In this document: piece after piece, positions 1 through 6,955 of the stretch
How the letters are laid out: each line of letters starts with the position of its first letter
Position numbering within the stretch: the stretch's first letter is position 1
Assembly: GCA_964637655.1 (NCBI GenBank)
Contig: CAZWUZ010000036.1
Location: 1-18,526, forward strand
Reading direction: 5' to 3'
Source: CAZWUZ01 sp964637655 [NCBI: uncultured bacterium]
GTDB taxonomy: Bacteria > DAOPZR01
Length of the DNA: 18,526 bases
The notes under the pieces: generated by a model
Database searches by the model: none
The model's input: only the letters and a program-made list of their open reading frames with translations
Told to the model about the DNA's origin: nothing
Made by a program: the position numbers and the translations under genes

Positions 1-342
1 GCCCGTCGCCACCAGCCAGTCGACGAACCCCGCCTTGATCAGCGGCACCACTGCCGAGCAGCCGATGCCCGCCGGGGTGAGCGCGCCGGCCATGGACATG
101 CCGACGGTCGTGTCGTGCGTCAGCATTTTGCGCGTGAAGAGCTGCGCCGCCTCCTTGAGGCGCGCCGAGTTGTAGGCGAGGAAATTCTCGTCGATGAGCG
201 CCGCGACGCTCTCGCGCCCGGTGATCCCCTTCGGGATGATGCGCTTGCCCGCGAAATACTGCGCCCGTTTCGGGCATTTCTTCTTCTTCAGCCAGTCCGG
301 CAGGTCCTGCAGGTTTTCGCGCGTGCGATTCGTCTTCTTCAC
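1..342 (-). CDS. Deoxyhypusine synthase-like protein (N-terminal part, cut by the window edge)
   Basis: The first 114 codons are visible, reading leftward off the window. The segment with TPAGIG and then PLIKAGFVDWLVATG is characteristic of the deoxyhypusine synthase (DHS) fold family. These enzymes use NAD to move an aminobutyl group from spermidine to an acceptor. Bacteria generally lack a canonical eIF5A substrate, and bacterial DHS-like proteins are known or suspected to act on small polyamines, for example in making homospermidine. I infer that role here because an ornithine decarboxylase gene diverges from it. The GTG start at 342 is chosen because GAGGG lies seven bases upstream and no ATG occurs for about 70 codons. 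The catalytic lysine region lies outside the window, so activity cannot be judged. The family assignment is solid; the substrate is inference. Confidence 0.85.
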   Translation of the reverse strand, partial: MKKTNRTRENLQDLPDWLKKKKCPKRAQYFAGKRIIPKGITGRESVAALIDENFLAYNSARLKEAAQLFTRKMLTHDTTVGMSMAGALTPAGIGCSAVVPLIKAGFVDWLVATG

Positions 343-360
343 GATGCCACCCTCATCCCG

Positions 361-379
361 CCTCTCCTGTCAGGAGAGG
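361..379 (-). repeat. Palindrome CCTCTCCT/AGGAGAGG of a dispersed repeat family
   Basis: Two 8-base arms (361-368 and 372-379) with a 3-base loop lie in the leader of the DHS-like gene. The flanking CCCTCATCCC resembles the copies near 5970, 6040, 14345 and 16085. In the mRNA it would form a strong hairpin just before the ribosome binding site. Confidence 0.6.
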
Positions 380-394
380 AAAATGCACACCCTA

Positions 395-409
395 TTTCCG
401 TCACGGAAA
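395..409. promoter_or_regulatory. Perfect 6-base palindrome at the predicted 5' end of the DHS-like transcript
   Basis: TTTCCG and CGGAAA are separated by TCA. It begins within a base or two of the transcription start predicted from the promoter at 417-446. It could be an operator or a 5'-terminal RNA hairpin; the sequence alone cannot tell which. Confidence 0.4.
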
Positions 410-416
410 CAGCATG

Positions 417-446
417 ATGATACCTCACCGGCGCGGCGGTTGTCAA
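417..446 (-). promoter_or_regulatory. Promoter for the DHS-like gene
   Basis: Reading leftward there is a perfect -35 box TTGACA (446-441), an 18-base spacer and a -10 box TATCAT (422-417). The predicted transcript starts near 410 and has a leader of about 70 bases. The -35 box overlaps the -35 box of the oppositely directed decarboxylase promoter. Confidence 0.7.
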
Positions 447-468
447 AAATCCGGCCGGGTGCTACAAT
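440..468 (+). promoter_or_regulatory. Promoter for the ornithine decarboxylase gene
   Basis: A -35 box TTGTCA (440-445), a 17-base spacer and a -10 box TACAAT (463-468) fit sigma70 consensus well. Transcription would start near 475, about 35 bases before the chosen ATG. Confidence 0.75.
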
Positions 469-474
469 TCCCTT

Positions 475-492
475 CGCGGCGAACACGCCGCG
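475..492 (+). promoter_or_regulatory. Hairpin at the predicted 5' end of the decarboxylase mRNA
   Basis: CGCGGCG (475-481) and CGCCGCG (486-492) pair around a 4-base loop. The stem starts at the predicted transcription start and ends just before the GGAGG ribosome binding site (496-500). It may stabilise the mRNA or modulate translation. Confidence 0.45.
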
Positions 493-509
493 ACCGGAGG
501 AACGGCCCG

Positions 510-1649
510 ATGGCACTGAGCCGCACGCAGGTGGCGAAACTGGCAAAACAGCACGGCACCCCGCTGCTGGTCATCGACCATGACGAGGTGCGGCGCAACT
601 ACCGCACCTTCCGCGCCGCCCTGCCGCGCGTGCAGGCCTATTTCGCCATCAAGGCGAATTCCGCCCCCGCCATCGTCGAGACGCTCTATCGCGAAGGGGC
701 GAGTTTTGACGTCGCCTCCTTCCCCGAATTCATGATCGTCTACCAGCTGATCAAAAAACTCCCGGCGAAGCAGCGGCAGGACTTTATCTGGGACAAGATC
801 ATCTACGCCAACACCATCAAGCAGAAGGAAACGCTGGCCAAACTCAACCGCTATAAGCCGCTCGTGACCTTTGACAATCCCACCGAGCTCGACAAGATCA
901 AAGCCCATTGTCCGCAGGCGGGCGTGGTGCTGCGTATCGCCGTACCCAATACCGGCTCGATGGTTGAACTCTCGTCGAAATTCGGCGCCGATCCGGGCGA
1001 TGCGGTCGATCTCATCCTCGCCGCGCAGGCGCGCGGCCTCGTCGTCGAGGGTCTCAGTTTCCACGTCGGCAGCCAGTGCAACAATTTTGAGAACTACATG
1101 CAGGCGCTGCAGCTCGCGGCGGGCATCTTCGCCGAGTCGGCGTCGCGCGGGCACCGCATCAAGATTCTCGACATCGGCGGCGGCTTTCCCGTGCGCTACA
1201 ACCGCAGCGACCGCGCGTTCCCCGTCCTCGCGCGCAAGCTCAACGCGGAACTCAACCGCCTCTTTGCGCCCGACATCGACATCATCGCCGAGCCGGGCCG
1301 TTTCATGGTCGCCACCGCCGGCACGCTCATCGCCAAGGTCATCGGCAAAGCCGTGCGCGCCGGCAAACCCTGTTACTATCTCGACGACGGGGTCTATCAT
1401 ACGTTTTCGGGAATCGTTTTCGACCACTGCCGCTACCCCATCCAGTCGCTCAGGCGGGGGCCGCACGAGGTCTGCGCCGTGTTCGGGCCGACCTGCGACG
1501 CCTTCGACACGATTTCCGTCGCCGAATCACTCCCGGCGCTCGACCTTGACGATATCGTGTACGCGGAAAATATCGGCGCCTACAGCAACGCCTCGGCAAC
1601 GTACTTCAACGGGTTCCCGCCGGCCCAGTTACTGCACCTCAACCGCTGA
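510..1649 (+). CDS. Ornithine decarboxylase (fold type III, PLP-dependent)
   Basis: This 379-residue protein would convert ornithine to putrescine (possibly lysine to cadaverine), the first step of polyamine synthesis. It has the alanine-racemase-fold hallmarks: Lys48 in FAIKAN for the PLP Schiff base, the phosphate-binding GGG at 223-225, EPGR from Glu261, and a GPTCD segment with Cys329 that serves the active site across the dimer. The C-terminal YFNGF is also typical. The GPTCD form separates ornithine/lysine decarboxylases from diaminopimelate and carboxynorspermidine decarboxylases. The ATG at 510 is preferred over the upstream in-frame ATG at 414 because GGAGG sits ten bases before it, while 414 lies upstream of the promoter. 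It diverges from the DHS-like gene, which suggests one polyamine pathway. Whether ornithine or lysine is preferred cannot be read reliably. Confidence 0.9.
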   Translation: MALSRTQVAKLAKQHGTPLLVIDHDEVRRNYRTFRAALPRVQAYFAIKANSAPAIVETLYREGASFDVASFPEFMIVYQLIKKLPAKQRQDFIWDKIIYANTIKQKETLAKLNRYKPLVTFDNPTELDKIKAHCPQAGVVLRIAVPNTGSMVELSSKFGADPGDAVDLILAAQARGLVVEGLSFHVGSQCNNFENYMQALQLAAGIFAESASRGHRIKILDIGGGFPVRYNRSDRAFPVLARKLNAELNRLFAPDIDIIAEPGRFMVATAGTLIAKVIGKAVRAGKPCYYLDDGVYHTFSGIVFDHCRYPIQSLRRGPHEVCAVFGPTCDAFDTISVAESLPALDLDDIVYAENIGAYSNASATYFNGFPPAQLLHLNR

Positions 1650-1661
1650 CCGCCATTGTCG

Positions 1662-1691
1662 TCGGGTCATACCTGATTATCGGGTCATACC
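1662..1691 (+). repeat. Short direct repeat TCGGGTCATACC (two copies)
   Basis: Copies lie at 1662-1673 and 1680-1691, with an 18-base period. The second copy runs into the palindromic element that starts at 1684, so the first is probably a fragment of the same element type. Confidence 0.5.
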
Positions 1692-1753
1692 CGAATTGTG
1701 TAATCGGGCATCCAGTCAGCTATGGACCCCCGATTACTGACTTCGGGGGTGAC
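1684..1753. repeat. Small palindromic element with GTCA/TGAC ends
   Basis: About 70 bases bounded by GTCA and TGAC contain two hairpins: CCCGA...TCGGG, and CCCCCGA (1727-1733) with TCGGGGG (1743-1749). The layout matches the common GTCATTCCCG...CGGGAATGAC-type MITE repeats of GC-rich proteobacteria. A half copy of the same style occurs at 14541-14562. No T-run follows, so it is not a clear terminator, though it could still limit readthrough from the decarboxylase gene. Confidence 0.5.
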
Positions 1754-1765
1754 GCTGCGGTCAGG

Positions 1766-1820
1766 GCCAGGTTACCGGCCAGGCAAACTCGTACTGCTGC
1801 GACCCGCTGTCCGAACGCAC
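1766..1820 (-). pseudogene. Duplicated 3' end of the thioredoxin-fusion gene
   Basis: These 55 bases match 1923-1977, the end of the gene at 1918-3600, at 53 of 55 positions. Read leftward it encodes VRSDSGSQQYEFAWPVTWP and then stops with TGA just beyond this interval. It is therefore a second complete C-terminal end, separated from the gene by an inverted-repeat element. Either copy could be the ancestral terminus. Confidence 0.75.
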
Positions 1821-1830
1821 ACAACGGAAT

Positions 1831-1889
1831 GGGGACACACACTTTCAGAATGCCAGTGCGTATCCCCGGTCACGAAAGTGTGTGTCCCC
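1831..1889. mobile_element. Inverted-repeat (MITE/REP-like) element
   Basis: A perfect 16-base inverted repeat has arms GGGGACACACACTTTC (1831-1846) and its complement (1874-1889) around a 27-base centre. Two 18-base near-repeats beginning GTGTGTCCCC (1880-1897 and 1898-1915) follow. From memory, GTGTGTCCCC-type palindromes accompany IS200-like (REP-associated Y1) transposases. No transposase is present here, so it would be non-autonomous. It sits between the two copies of the duplicated gene end. Confidence 0.55.
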
Positions 1890-1917
1890 CTTGGGCTGTG
1901 TGTCCCCTTGGGGCTGT

Positions 1918-3600
1918 TCAGTGCCAGGTTACGGGCCAGGTAAACTCGTACTGCTGCGACCCGCTGTCCGAACGCACCGCAACCGTCCACTTGTCCACGG
2001 TACCGGGCCGGCGCAACAGGGCGAACCGCTCGAACGCGCGCTGCGCTGCCGGCTGCGGCGCGCTCGGACTGTACGACGTGCTGCGGTCGCTGGCGAAGAC
2101 CCACAAACGATACTCGCCGCCGGCGGGCAGGTCGTAATCGAGACGGAAATAGGCGGGTTCCCCGGCCGCCAGCTGCGTATCGGGCAGGTCCATCACCCGG
2201 ATGGCGCCATCCGCAAGCGTGAGCAGCGGCTGATTGCTCGCCGCGGAAGCGATGGTGCGGCCGCGGGCCGCATAACTGTACTGCAACCGGTAGTCATCCG
2301 TACCATCCGCCTCGCGGTCACGCGTGAAGAGCAGGATGCGCCCGTTCTCGTCGAAGCGCCGCGTCGTTACTGACAGCGGCTTTCCCGCCCGCTGCCGCGT
2401 CACCCGCTCGGTGGCGCCATCGCGCACCGTGATCAGGTCGCTGCTGCCGTCACCATCCCGGTCCTCGCTCAGCGTGATCTGGTTGCGCCGTGCCCCGGTC
2501 GTCCGCGCATAGCTCCGTTCCGCCGCGCTGTCACCGTCCGTGTCGAGCGCCGCCGTCACCGTCCGCGCCGTGCCCCGGCGCGTTTCCCGCAGCGTCACCT
2601 GCGCCTCGGCTGTGCTGTCGCCGGTGCATTCTTCGCTGATTGCCTGCAGGGCGCCGCCCGGTGCGTACGCATAGGTCAGCACGGTCGGGTGCATCTCCGC
2701 GGAAAAGACCAGCCGGTTTTCCGTCACCCGCCCGCGCCGGTCATACTGCAGCGTGCGCGTCAGGTCGGGCGTTCCGTCGTTGTCGCGGTCCATCGTCTCC
2801 TGCAGCAGCCGGTTGTTGCGGTATGTCGCCACCACGCGGAAATCGGGGGCCGCGTCACCGCGGTAATCGGCGCCGATGGTCACGGTCTGCTCGCCGCGGC
2901 GGCGTGTCCGCTGCACCGTCACGGAATCGCGGCCGCATTCGCTGAACAGGCCCTGCCACAGATGCGCCTCGGACCAGAGCGGCTGGTCGGGCGTGAAGAG
3001 CAGCGTCTGGAGCGGCAGAAACTCGTCCGGAATGTCGCCGCGCAGCACCTCCGCCCCGTCCTTTTTCGGCACGCTGAACCCGGGCACCAGTCCTTCCAGT
3101 CCGGCCAGTCCGTTGCTCACGGCATGCCGCACCCCGGCAGTGTCGACCAGCACCAGGTGGGGGATGCTCGTCAGGGTGTATTGTTTGGCCAGCGGCGACT
3201 GCCAGTCGATGCCGCGCACGCCGGGCCGGTTGATGTCAATGGTGCGCACCACTACCGCGGGAAAGTCACGGGTCAACTGCTCGAGCTGCGGCGCCAGTTG
3301 CAGGCAGGGACCGCAGAACTCCGAGTAGAAATCGAACAGGGTGAGTTTGCCCGCCACGACGTACGGCGTCAAGTCAAGTTCCATGCCGGGACGCTGCGCG
3401 TTGATGACCGCCACCGGCACCGCCGCCCCCGGGGCCGGCGGCGGCGCGGGCGTGTAGTCGCGGTAGACCAGCGCCGACAGTGCCGCCCGCGCGTTCGACA
3501 GATTGTCGTCCGCCTCCGCCTCCGGCAGCGTGTACGCCGCCAGCGCGGTCAGCAGCACAGTGAGCAACCCAAGGCACAGCCACTGGCGTTGTGTCAGCAT
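1918..3600 (-). CDS. Exported thioredoxin-domain protein with Asp-rich repeats
   Basis: A 560-residue protein with an N-terminal hydrophobic segment (about 8-22; signal peptide or anchor) and a low-complexity Pro/Ala linker near 50-62. A thioredoxin-like domain follows at about 70-165, with the redox motif Cys96-Gly-Pro-Cys99 and a cis-proline candidate at Pro147. Residues 230-450 hold beta-rich repeats carrying Asp loops that resemble calcium-binding loops: DRDNDGTPD at 271-279, DTDGDS at 353-358, DRDGDGSSD at 380-388 and DREADGTDD at 428-436. A final beta-rich region (about 470-560) is unrecognised. The likely location is the periplasm or cell surface, with thiol-disulfide exchange as the inferred activity. 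The ATG at 3600 has AGGAGG ten bases upstream and a good promoter. Its 3' end is duplicated beyond the stop. I know of no named family with this full architecture. Confidence 0.8.
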   Translation of the reverse strand: MLTQRQWLCLGLLTVLLTALAAYTLPEAEADDNLSNARAALSALVYRDYTPAPPPAPGAAVPVAVINAQRPGMELDLTPYVVAGKLTLFDFYSEFCGPCLQLAPQLEQLTRDFPAVVVRTIDINRPGVRGIDWQSPLAKQYTLTSIPHLVLVDTAGVRHAVSNGLAGLEGLVPGFSVPKKDGAEVLRGDIPDEFLPLQTLLFTPDQPLWSEAHLWQGLFSECGRDSVTVQRTRRRGEQTVTIGADYRGDAAPDFRVVATYRNNRLLQETMDRDNDGTPDLTRTLQYDRRGRVTENRLVFSAEMHPTVLTYAYAPGGALQAISEECTGDSTAEAQVTLRETRRGTARTVTAALDTDGDSAAERSYARTTGARRNQITLSEDRDGDGSSDLITVRDGATERVTRQRAGKPLSVTTRRFDENGRILLFTRDREADGTDDYRLQYSYAARGRTIASAASNQPLLTLADGAIRVMDLPDTQLAAGEPAYFRLDYDLPAGGEYRLWVFASDRSTSYSPSAPQPAAQRAFERFALLRRPGTVDKWTVAVRSDSGSQQYEFTWPVTWH

Positions 3601-3625
3601 GATCGTTTCGCCTCCTGCTCATCAT

Positions 3626-3654
3626 ATCGTAGCACCCGCCACCGGTGCCGTCAA
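3626..3654 (-). promoter_or_regulatory. Promoter for the thioredoxin-fusion gene
   Basis: Leftward, TTGACG (3654-3649), a 17-base spacer and TACGAT (3631-3626) form a good sigma70-type promoter. It lies between the terminator of the upstream gene and the AGGAGG of this gene, so this gene is probably transcribed on its own. Confidence 0.65.
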
Positions 3655-3696
3655 AACACGACGGGCGGCCATCCCTCATCCGGGAACGGCCGCCCG
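3653..3696 (-). terminator. Terminator of the VIT-VWA gene
   Basis: A 9-base stem (CGGGCGGCC at 3662-3670 with GGCCGCCCG at 3688-3696) has an inner four-base pairing (TCCC/GGGA). It lies about 20 bases after the stop of the gene at 3716 and is followed, in the leftward direction, by TGTTTT. The T-run is short and slightly offset, so termination may be incomplete. Confidence 0.55.
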
Positions 3697-3715
3697 CCGA
3701 AAAGTATCGGTGGTC

Positions 3716-5872
3716 TCAGTGTTCCGGCTTCGTGCAGTACACCGTGCCCGCCGCGCGGAAGATCACCCGCGGTCCGAGCGCCATGATCTTTGCCGTGTCA
3801 CGGTCGCGCGCCAGCGCAAAATACGCGTCGCTGCCGATGGTCACCGTGACGATTTCCGCCATGGCCGCCGTGTCCACCAACCCGCTTTCCTGCCACACCC
3901 CGCCGCGGTAGGTGAACTGACGCCCGGCGATGATGCGCACCGCGTTCCCCTGCAGTTCGTCGTCCACCTTGAAACCCTGCTGGTACTGGTCGATGCCGCG
4001 GCTGGCGTTCACCGCCCCCTCGCCCGACGCGGAGCCGAGATTGCGGCCGTCCGCCATCGTCGTCGCCGGTGCCGCCGCCGGGGCGGGCGCATTGGCCGCC
4101 GACAGCGCACGGAACTCATCGCGGTCGCGCCGCGCCTGTTCGGTCATTCCCGGTTCCAGCACCAGATACGAGGTATAGGGGGTGACGAGCCCGAACTCCT
4201 TCGCCAGCCCGACCACCTCCTCCTTCAGTTCCGCGCTTTCGCCGTTGCGGCGGATGGCGGCCAGCAGCGTCCCGATGCGCCGCTGCGCCCAGATCCGCGC
4301 GACGAAATCGTGCCGCACCCCGTTCTCCGTGAGCGTGATGCCCGACTCGATGGCCGTGGCGCCGTCGCGCCCCGTGCCGCGCACCGTCACCACCTGCTCG
4401 CCGCTGTGACGGTAGCGTCCCGCCACCACCATCTGCTCGCCGCCGTACAGGTCGGTCAGCGCGGCCGGCTCGACATCGAACGCCCCCGCATCCGCCAGCC
4501 GCAGCGTGGCGTCAAGCAGCAGCGGGTCGGCGAGCATCGCCGTCAGCGCGCTCACCTTCTCCTCGAGGTTGTCATGCGGCCGGATGTACCCCGCGCGCCC
4601 GCGCCGGTCCTGCGCCAGCCCGTCGAGCAGCGTCGTGTTGACGTCGAAGCCGACCCCAAAACTGAACAGGCGGATATTCGCGGGGAGTGACGTGCCCGCC
4701 GCCGCCAGCAGTTTTTCCGCACTCTGCTCGCCCACCGTCGGCTGCCCGTCGGTCACGAACACGAGCAGCGGCAGCCGCGGCGCAGTCGCCGTGTCGAAAC
4801 AGGACGCCGCGCGCTGCAGCGCCCCGGCGATGTTGGTTCCGCCCCGCGCCGTCAGTCCGTCAACATACGTCAGCGCCGCACCGCGGCCGTCACCGGCGCG
4901 CTGCAGCCGGTCATGCCAGGCATTGACGCTGCTGGCGAAGGTGATGATGGTGAACCGGTCGTCGTCGCGCAGGCCGTTGAGCGCGCCGCGCAGCGCGTTC
5001 TGCGCCTGCCGCAGTTTTTCGCCCGCCATGCTCCCCGAGACATCGACTGCGAAGACGATGTCGCGCGGCAGGACATCCGCCGCCGCCGCGGCCGCCGGGT
5101 CGAGGGAGAGCAGGAAGTAGCCGGGCTGTCCGTCGCGCCGGTACGACAGCGCGCTCACCCCGAGCCCCTGCTCCGTTGTGCTGTAGTAGAGCGCGAATTC
5201 CTTGTTGGGGCGGACATTGGTCGCCTCGAAACTGACCACCGCGCGCGTTTCGCTCTGCCGGTCGATTTCGATGTCGTGCGACGGCGACCAGATGTTGCGC
5301 AGCGGGCGCTGCGTCTCGATGGTGACGGTCACGCGCACGCTCTGGATGGGCGTCGCTGAGAATTTCTCGGTATCGAGCGGATAGATGTATTCGTACGTTC
5401 CCGCGCGCCGCTCGAGCACCTGCTGATAGCCGAGCGCGATGCGCTTCTCGCCGTTGGCCGGCACGGGATAGACCCGCGCCTTGAACAGGTTGCGCCCCGC
5501 GTATTCGAGCAGCGCCGGGTCCTGCATGCGCCGCACGATATCCTCGTACACGCGCCGCGCGGCATCCGCCTCGCGCAGTTCCGCCTCCTGCCGCGTGCCG
5601 TCAATCCACATGGCGAACTCGCTGAGCGACGCGCTCTCCGGGATCGGGAAGAGGTAGGTGGCTTCGAGGTCGACGCGATTGCTGTTGGTGAATACCTGGT
5701 CGATTTTCGTTTGCGCCACGCCCTCATTGATCGACACCTCGACATGGTGATACCTGATGCCGAAGGGTGCCGGGCGCGGCAGGGAAATGGGCGGATGCGG
5801 GATGAGGATGCCGTCCGCCAGCGCCGCGGAGGAAAGGCATAACAGCAGGAACAGCAGTGAGAAAAGTCGCAT
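3716..5872 (-). CDS. VIT and VWA domain protein, exported
   Basis: This 718-residue protein starts with a signal peptide (hydrophobic run LFSLLFLLL, cleavage probably after SSAALA). A VIT domain covers roughly residues 25-150, and a von Willebrand factor A domain follows with its metal-binding motif DVSGSM at 277-282 and a later VTDGQPT strand. This architecture is shared with inter-alpha-trypsin inhibitor heavy chains and many bacterial envelope proteins. The A domain usually binds protein partners through a divalent metal. The C-terminal 120 residues include an Ala/Pro linker and an unassigned tail. The reading frame is open back to 5950, but the ATG at 5872 is chosen because it begins the signal peptide and has GAGG seven bases upstream. 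The partner and substrate are unknown. Confidence 0.85.
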   Translation of the reverse strand: MRLFSLLFLLLCLSSAALADGILIPHPPISLPRPAPFGIRYHHVEVSINEGVAQTKIDQVFTNSNRVDLEATYLFPIPESASLSEFAMWIDGTRQEAELREADAARRVYEDIVRRMQDPALLEYAGRNLFKARVYPVPANGEKRIALGYQQVLERRAGTYEYIYPLDTEKFSATPIQSVRVTVTIETQRPLRNIWSPSHDIEIDRQSETRAVVSFEATNVRPNKEFALYYSTTEQGLGVSALSYRRDGQPGYFLLSLDPAAAAAADVLPRDIVFAVDVSGSMAGEKLRQAQNALRGALNGLRDDDRFTIITFASSVNAWHDRLQRAGDGRGAALTYVDGLTARGGTNIAGALQRAASCFDTATAPRLPLLVFVTDGQPTVGEQSAEKLLAAAGTSLPANIRLFSFGVGFDVNTTLLDGLAQDRRGRAGYIRPHDNLEEKVSALTAMLADPLLLDATLRLADAGAFDVEPAALTDLYGGEQMVVAGRYRHSGEQVVTVRGTGRDGATAIESGITLTENGVRHDFVARIWAQRRIGTLLAAIRRNGESAELKEEVVGLAKEFGLVTPYTSYLVLEPGMTEQARRDRDEFRALSAANAPAPAAAPATTMADGRNLGSASGEGAVNASRGIDQYQQGFKVDDELQGNAVRIIAGRQFTYRGGVWQESGLVDTAAMAEIVTVTIGSDAYFALARDRDTAKIMALGPRVIFRAAGTVYCTKPEH

Positions 5873-5895
5873 GGATGGCCTCGGTAGCAGTAGTT

Positions 5896-5911
5896 GGTGA
5901 CCCCTGTCACC
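5896..5911. promoter_or_regulatory. Palindrome GGTGAC/GTCACC upstream of the VIT-VWA gene
   Basis: Two 6-base arms with a 4-base centre lie 24 bases before the chosen start codon. It may be a leader hairpin or a regulator site. I could not find a convincing promoter near it. Confidence 0.3.
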
Positions 5912-5967
5912 TGTCCGTATAGACATTCCTGCAGCGTAAAAGGTTACCACCAGGACAGTCCCGGCTA

Positions 5968-6082
5968 TGTTCCCCCTCTCCCACAGGGCGAGGACGCCGC
6001 GCAGCGGCAGGTGAGCTACAGAACCATCCGACTGTGTTCCCCCTCTCCCTCAGGGAGAGGACGCCGCGCAGCGGCAGGTAAG
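5968..6082 (-). repeat. Two tandem copies of the dispersed palindromic repeat
   Basis: Two 48-base copies (5968-6015 and 6035-6082) agree at 45 positions. Each has a CCTCTCCC/GGGAGAGG-type hairpin followed by a GCCGC-GCA-GCGGC hairpin. The composite near 14296-14371 has the same two hairpins in the opposite orientation. They occupy the gap after the stop codon at 6095 and could act as transcript-stabilising or REP-like elements. Confidence 0.65.
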
Positions 6083-6094
6083 GGGCATAATTAT

Positions 6095-6871
6095 TCAGTT
6101 GCCAGCGTCAGCATCCGCGACGTACTCGCGCCCGTTCCACCGCAGCACGCTCATGTACCCCGAGTTGTTGGCAAACCCGATGCTGATGCTGCCGTCGCCA
6201 CCACCCATGAGGAACAGATTTTCCGTCACTCCGCGCTTGAGCACCGGGTTCAGGTTGAAGAACAGCCGCACCTGCCGCCCGTCGGCCTGTTCCTCCGTCA
6301 CCAGCAGGAACGCCCGGAAGCCGCCACCCGGCTGCGGGCGCGGCGACAGCAGCCCGGCAATCACCAGTTCCTGCCGCCCGTTGCCGTTGCAGTCGCCGCG
6401 CATGACGTAGCGGTTGTTGTTGGCCCGTGCCGCCTGCTGCTCCCCTTCGCCCGCCCAGAGCGCGAGGTCGGCCACCGTCAGCGGCCGCGCCTCGGGATGG
6501 TTCGGCAGGAAACGGATGATGGCGCGCCGCGCTTCCTCATACAGCGCCGCGTCAACCGCCGGCATCTCCGCCACCGGCATTACGGTCGCTGTTTCTGCCG
6601 CCACCGGCAGCACCGGTGCCGGACGCGCAGAGAGCATCCGGCCGTCCTGCGCCCGCACCCACCCGGTCAGCCCGTCAGGCAGAATGACAAAGACCCAGTC
6701 CGTCGCGACCACCGCGCAAATCTCGTCGCACACCGCCTGCCCCTTCACCGGCGCCGTCAGTGCCGGTTCGCTATAGACCTTCGCCACCGGCGCCTCGACC
6801 ACAAACAGGTCGGCCGCCGCCGGCAGCGCCCAGACAGCACAGATAAGCACCGATGCAAGTATCGTTTTCAT
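6095..6871 (-). CDS. Exported protein with SH3-like N-terminus and Asp-loop C-terminus
   Basis: A 258-residue protein with a clear signal peptide (MKTILASVLI..., likely cleaved after PAAA). The next 65 residues (AKVYSEP..., then GLTGWVRAQDG) look like a bacterial SH3-type domain of the kind that often binds the cell wall. The C-terminal half contains DCNGNGRQELVIAG, an Asp/Asn loop like those in FG-GAP or EF-hand-like repeats. The ATG at 6871 has GAGGAG six bases upstream; an in-frame ATG 21 bases earlier overlaps that site and is not used. It lies 84 bases after the SEC-C/TPR gene in the same direction. No specific function can be assigned. Confidence 0.75.
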   Translation of the reverse strand: MKTILASVLICAVWALPAAADLFVVEAPVAKVYSEPALTAPVKGQAVCDEICAVVATDWVFVILPDGLTGWVRAQDGRMLSARPAPVLPVAAETATVMPVAEMPAVDAALYEEARRAIIRFLPNHPEARPLTVADLALWAGEGEQQAARANNNRYVMRGDCNGNGRQELVIAGLLSPRPQPGGGFRAFLLVTEEQADGRQVRLFFNLNPVLKRGVTENLFLMGGGDGSISIGFANNSGYMSVLRWNGREYVADADAGN

Positions 6872-6955
6872 TTTCTGCTCCTCTATGATCAACCTGTCAG
6901 GACAGTTCCAGCAGCATCCTGTATGAGTACTCTACAATACCCCCATACACAACAC

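Noticed and set aside
462-1466. Leftward open frame of 334 codons
   Set aside because: Antisense shadow of the ornithine decarboxylase gene, whose motifs are unmistakable on the other strand.
1727-1749. Terminator after the decarboxylase gene
   Set aside because: The stem is good but no T-run follows, and the sequence fits a dispersed palindromic element better.
2689-4690. Long rightward frames over the thioredoxin-fusion and VIT-VWA genes
   Set aside because: Antisense to well-supported genes; Arg/His-rich with no recognisable features.
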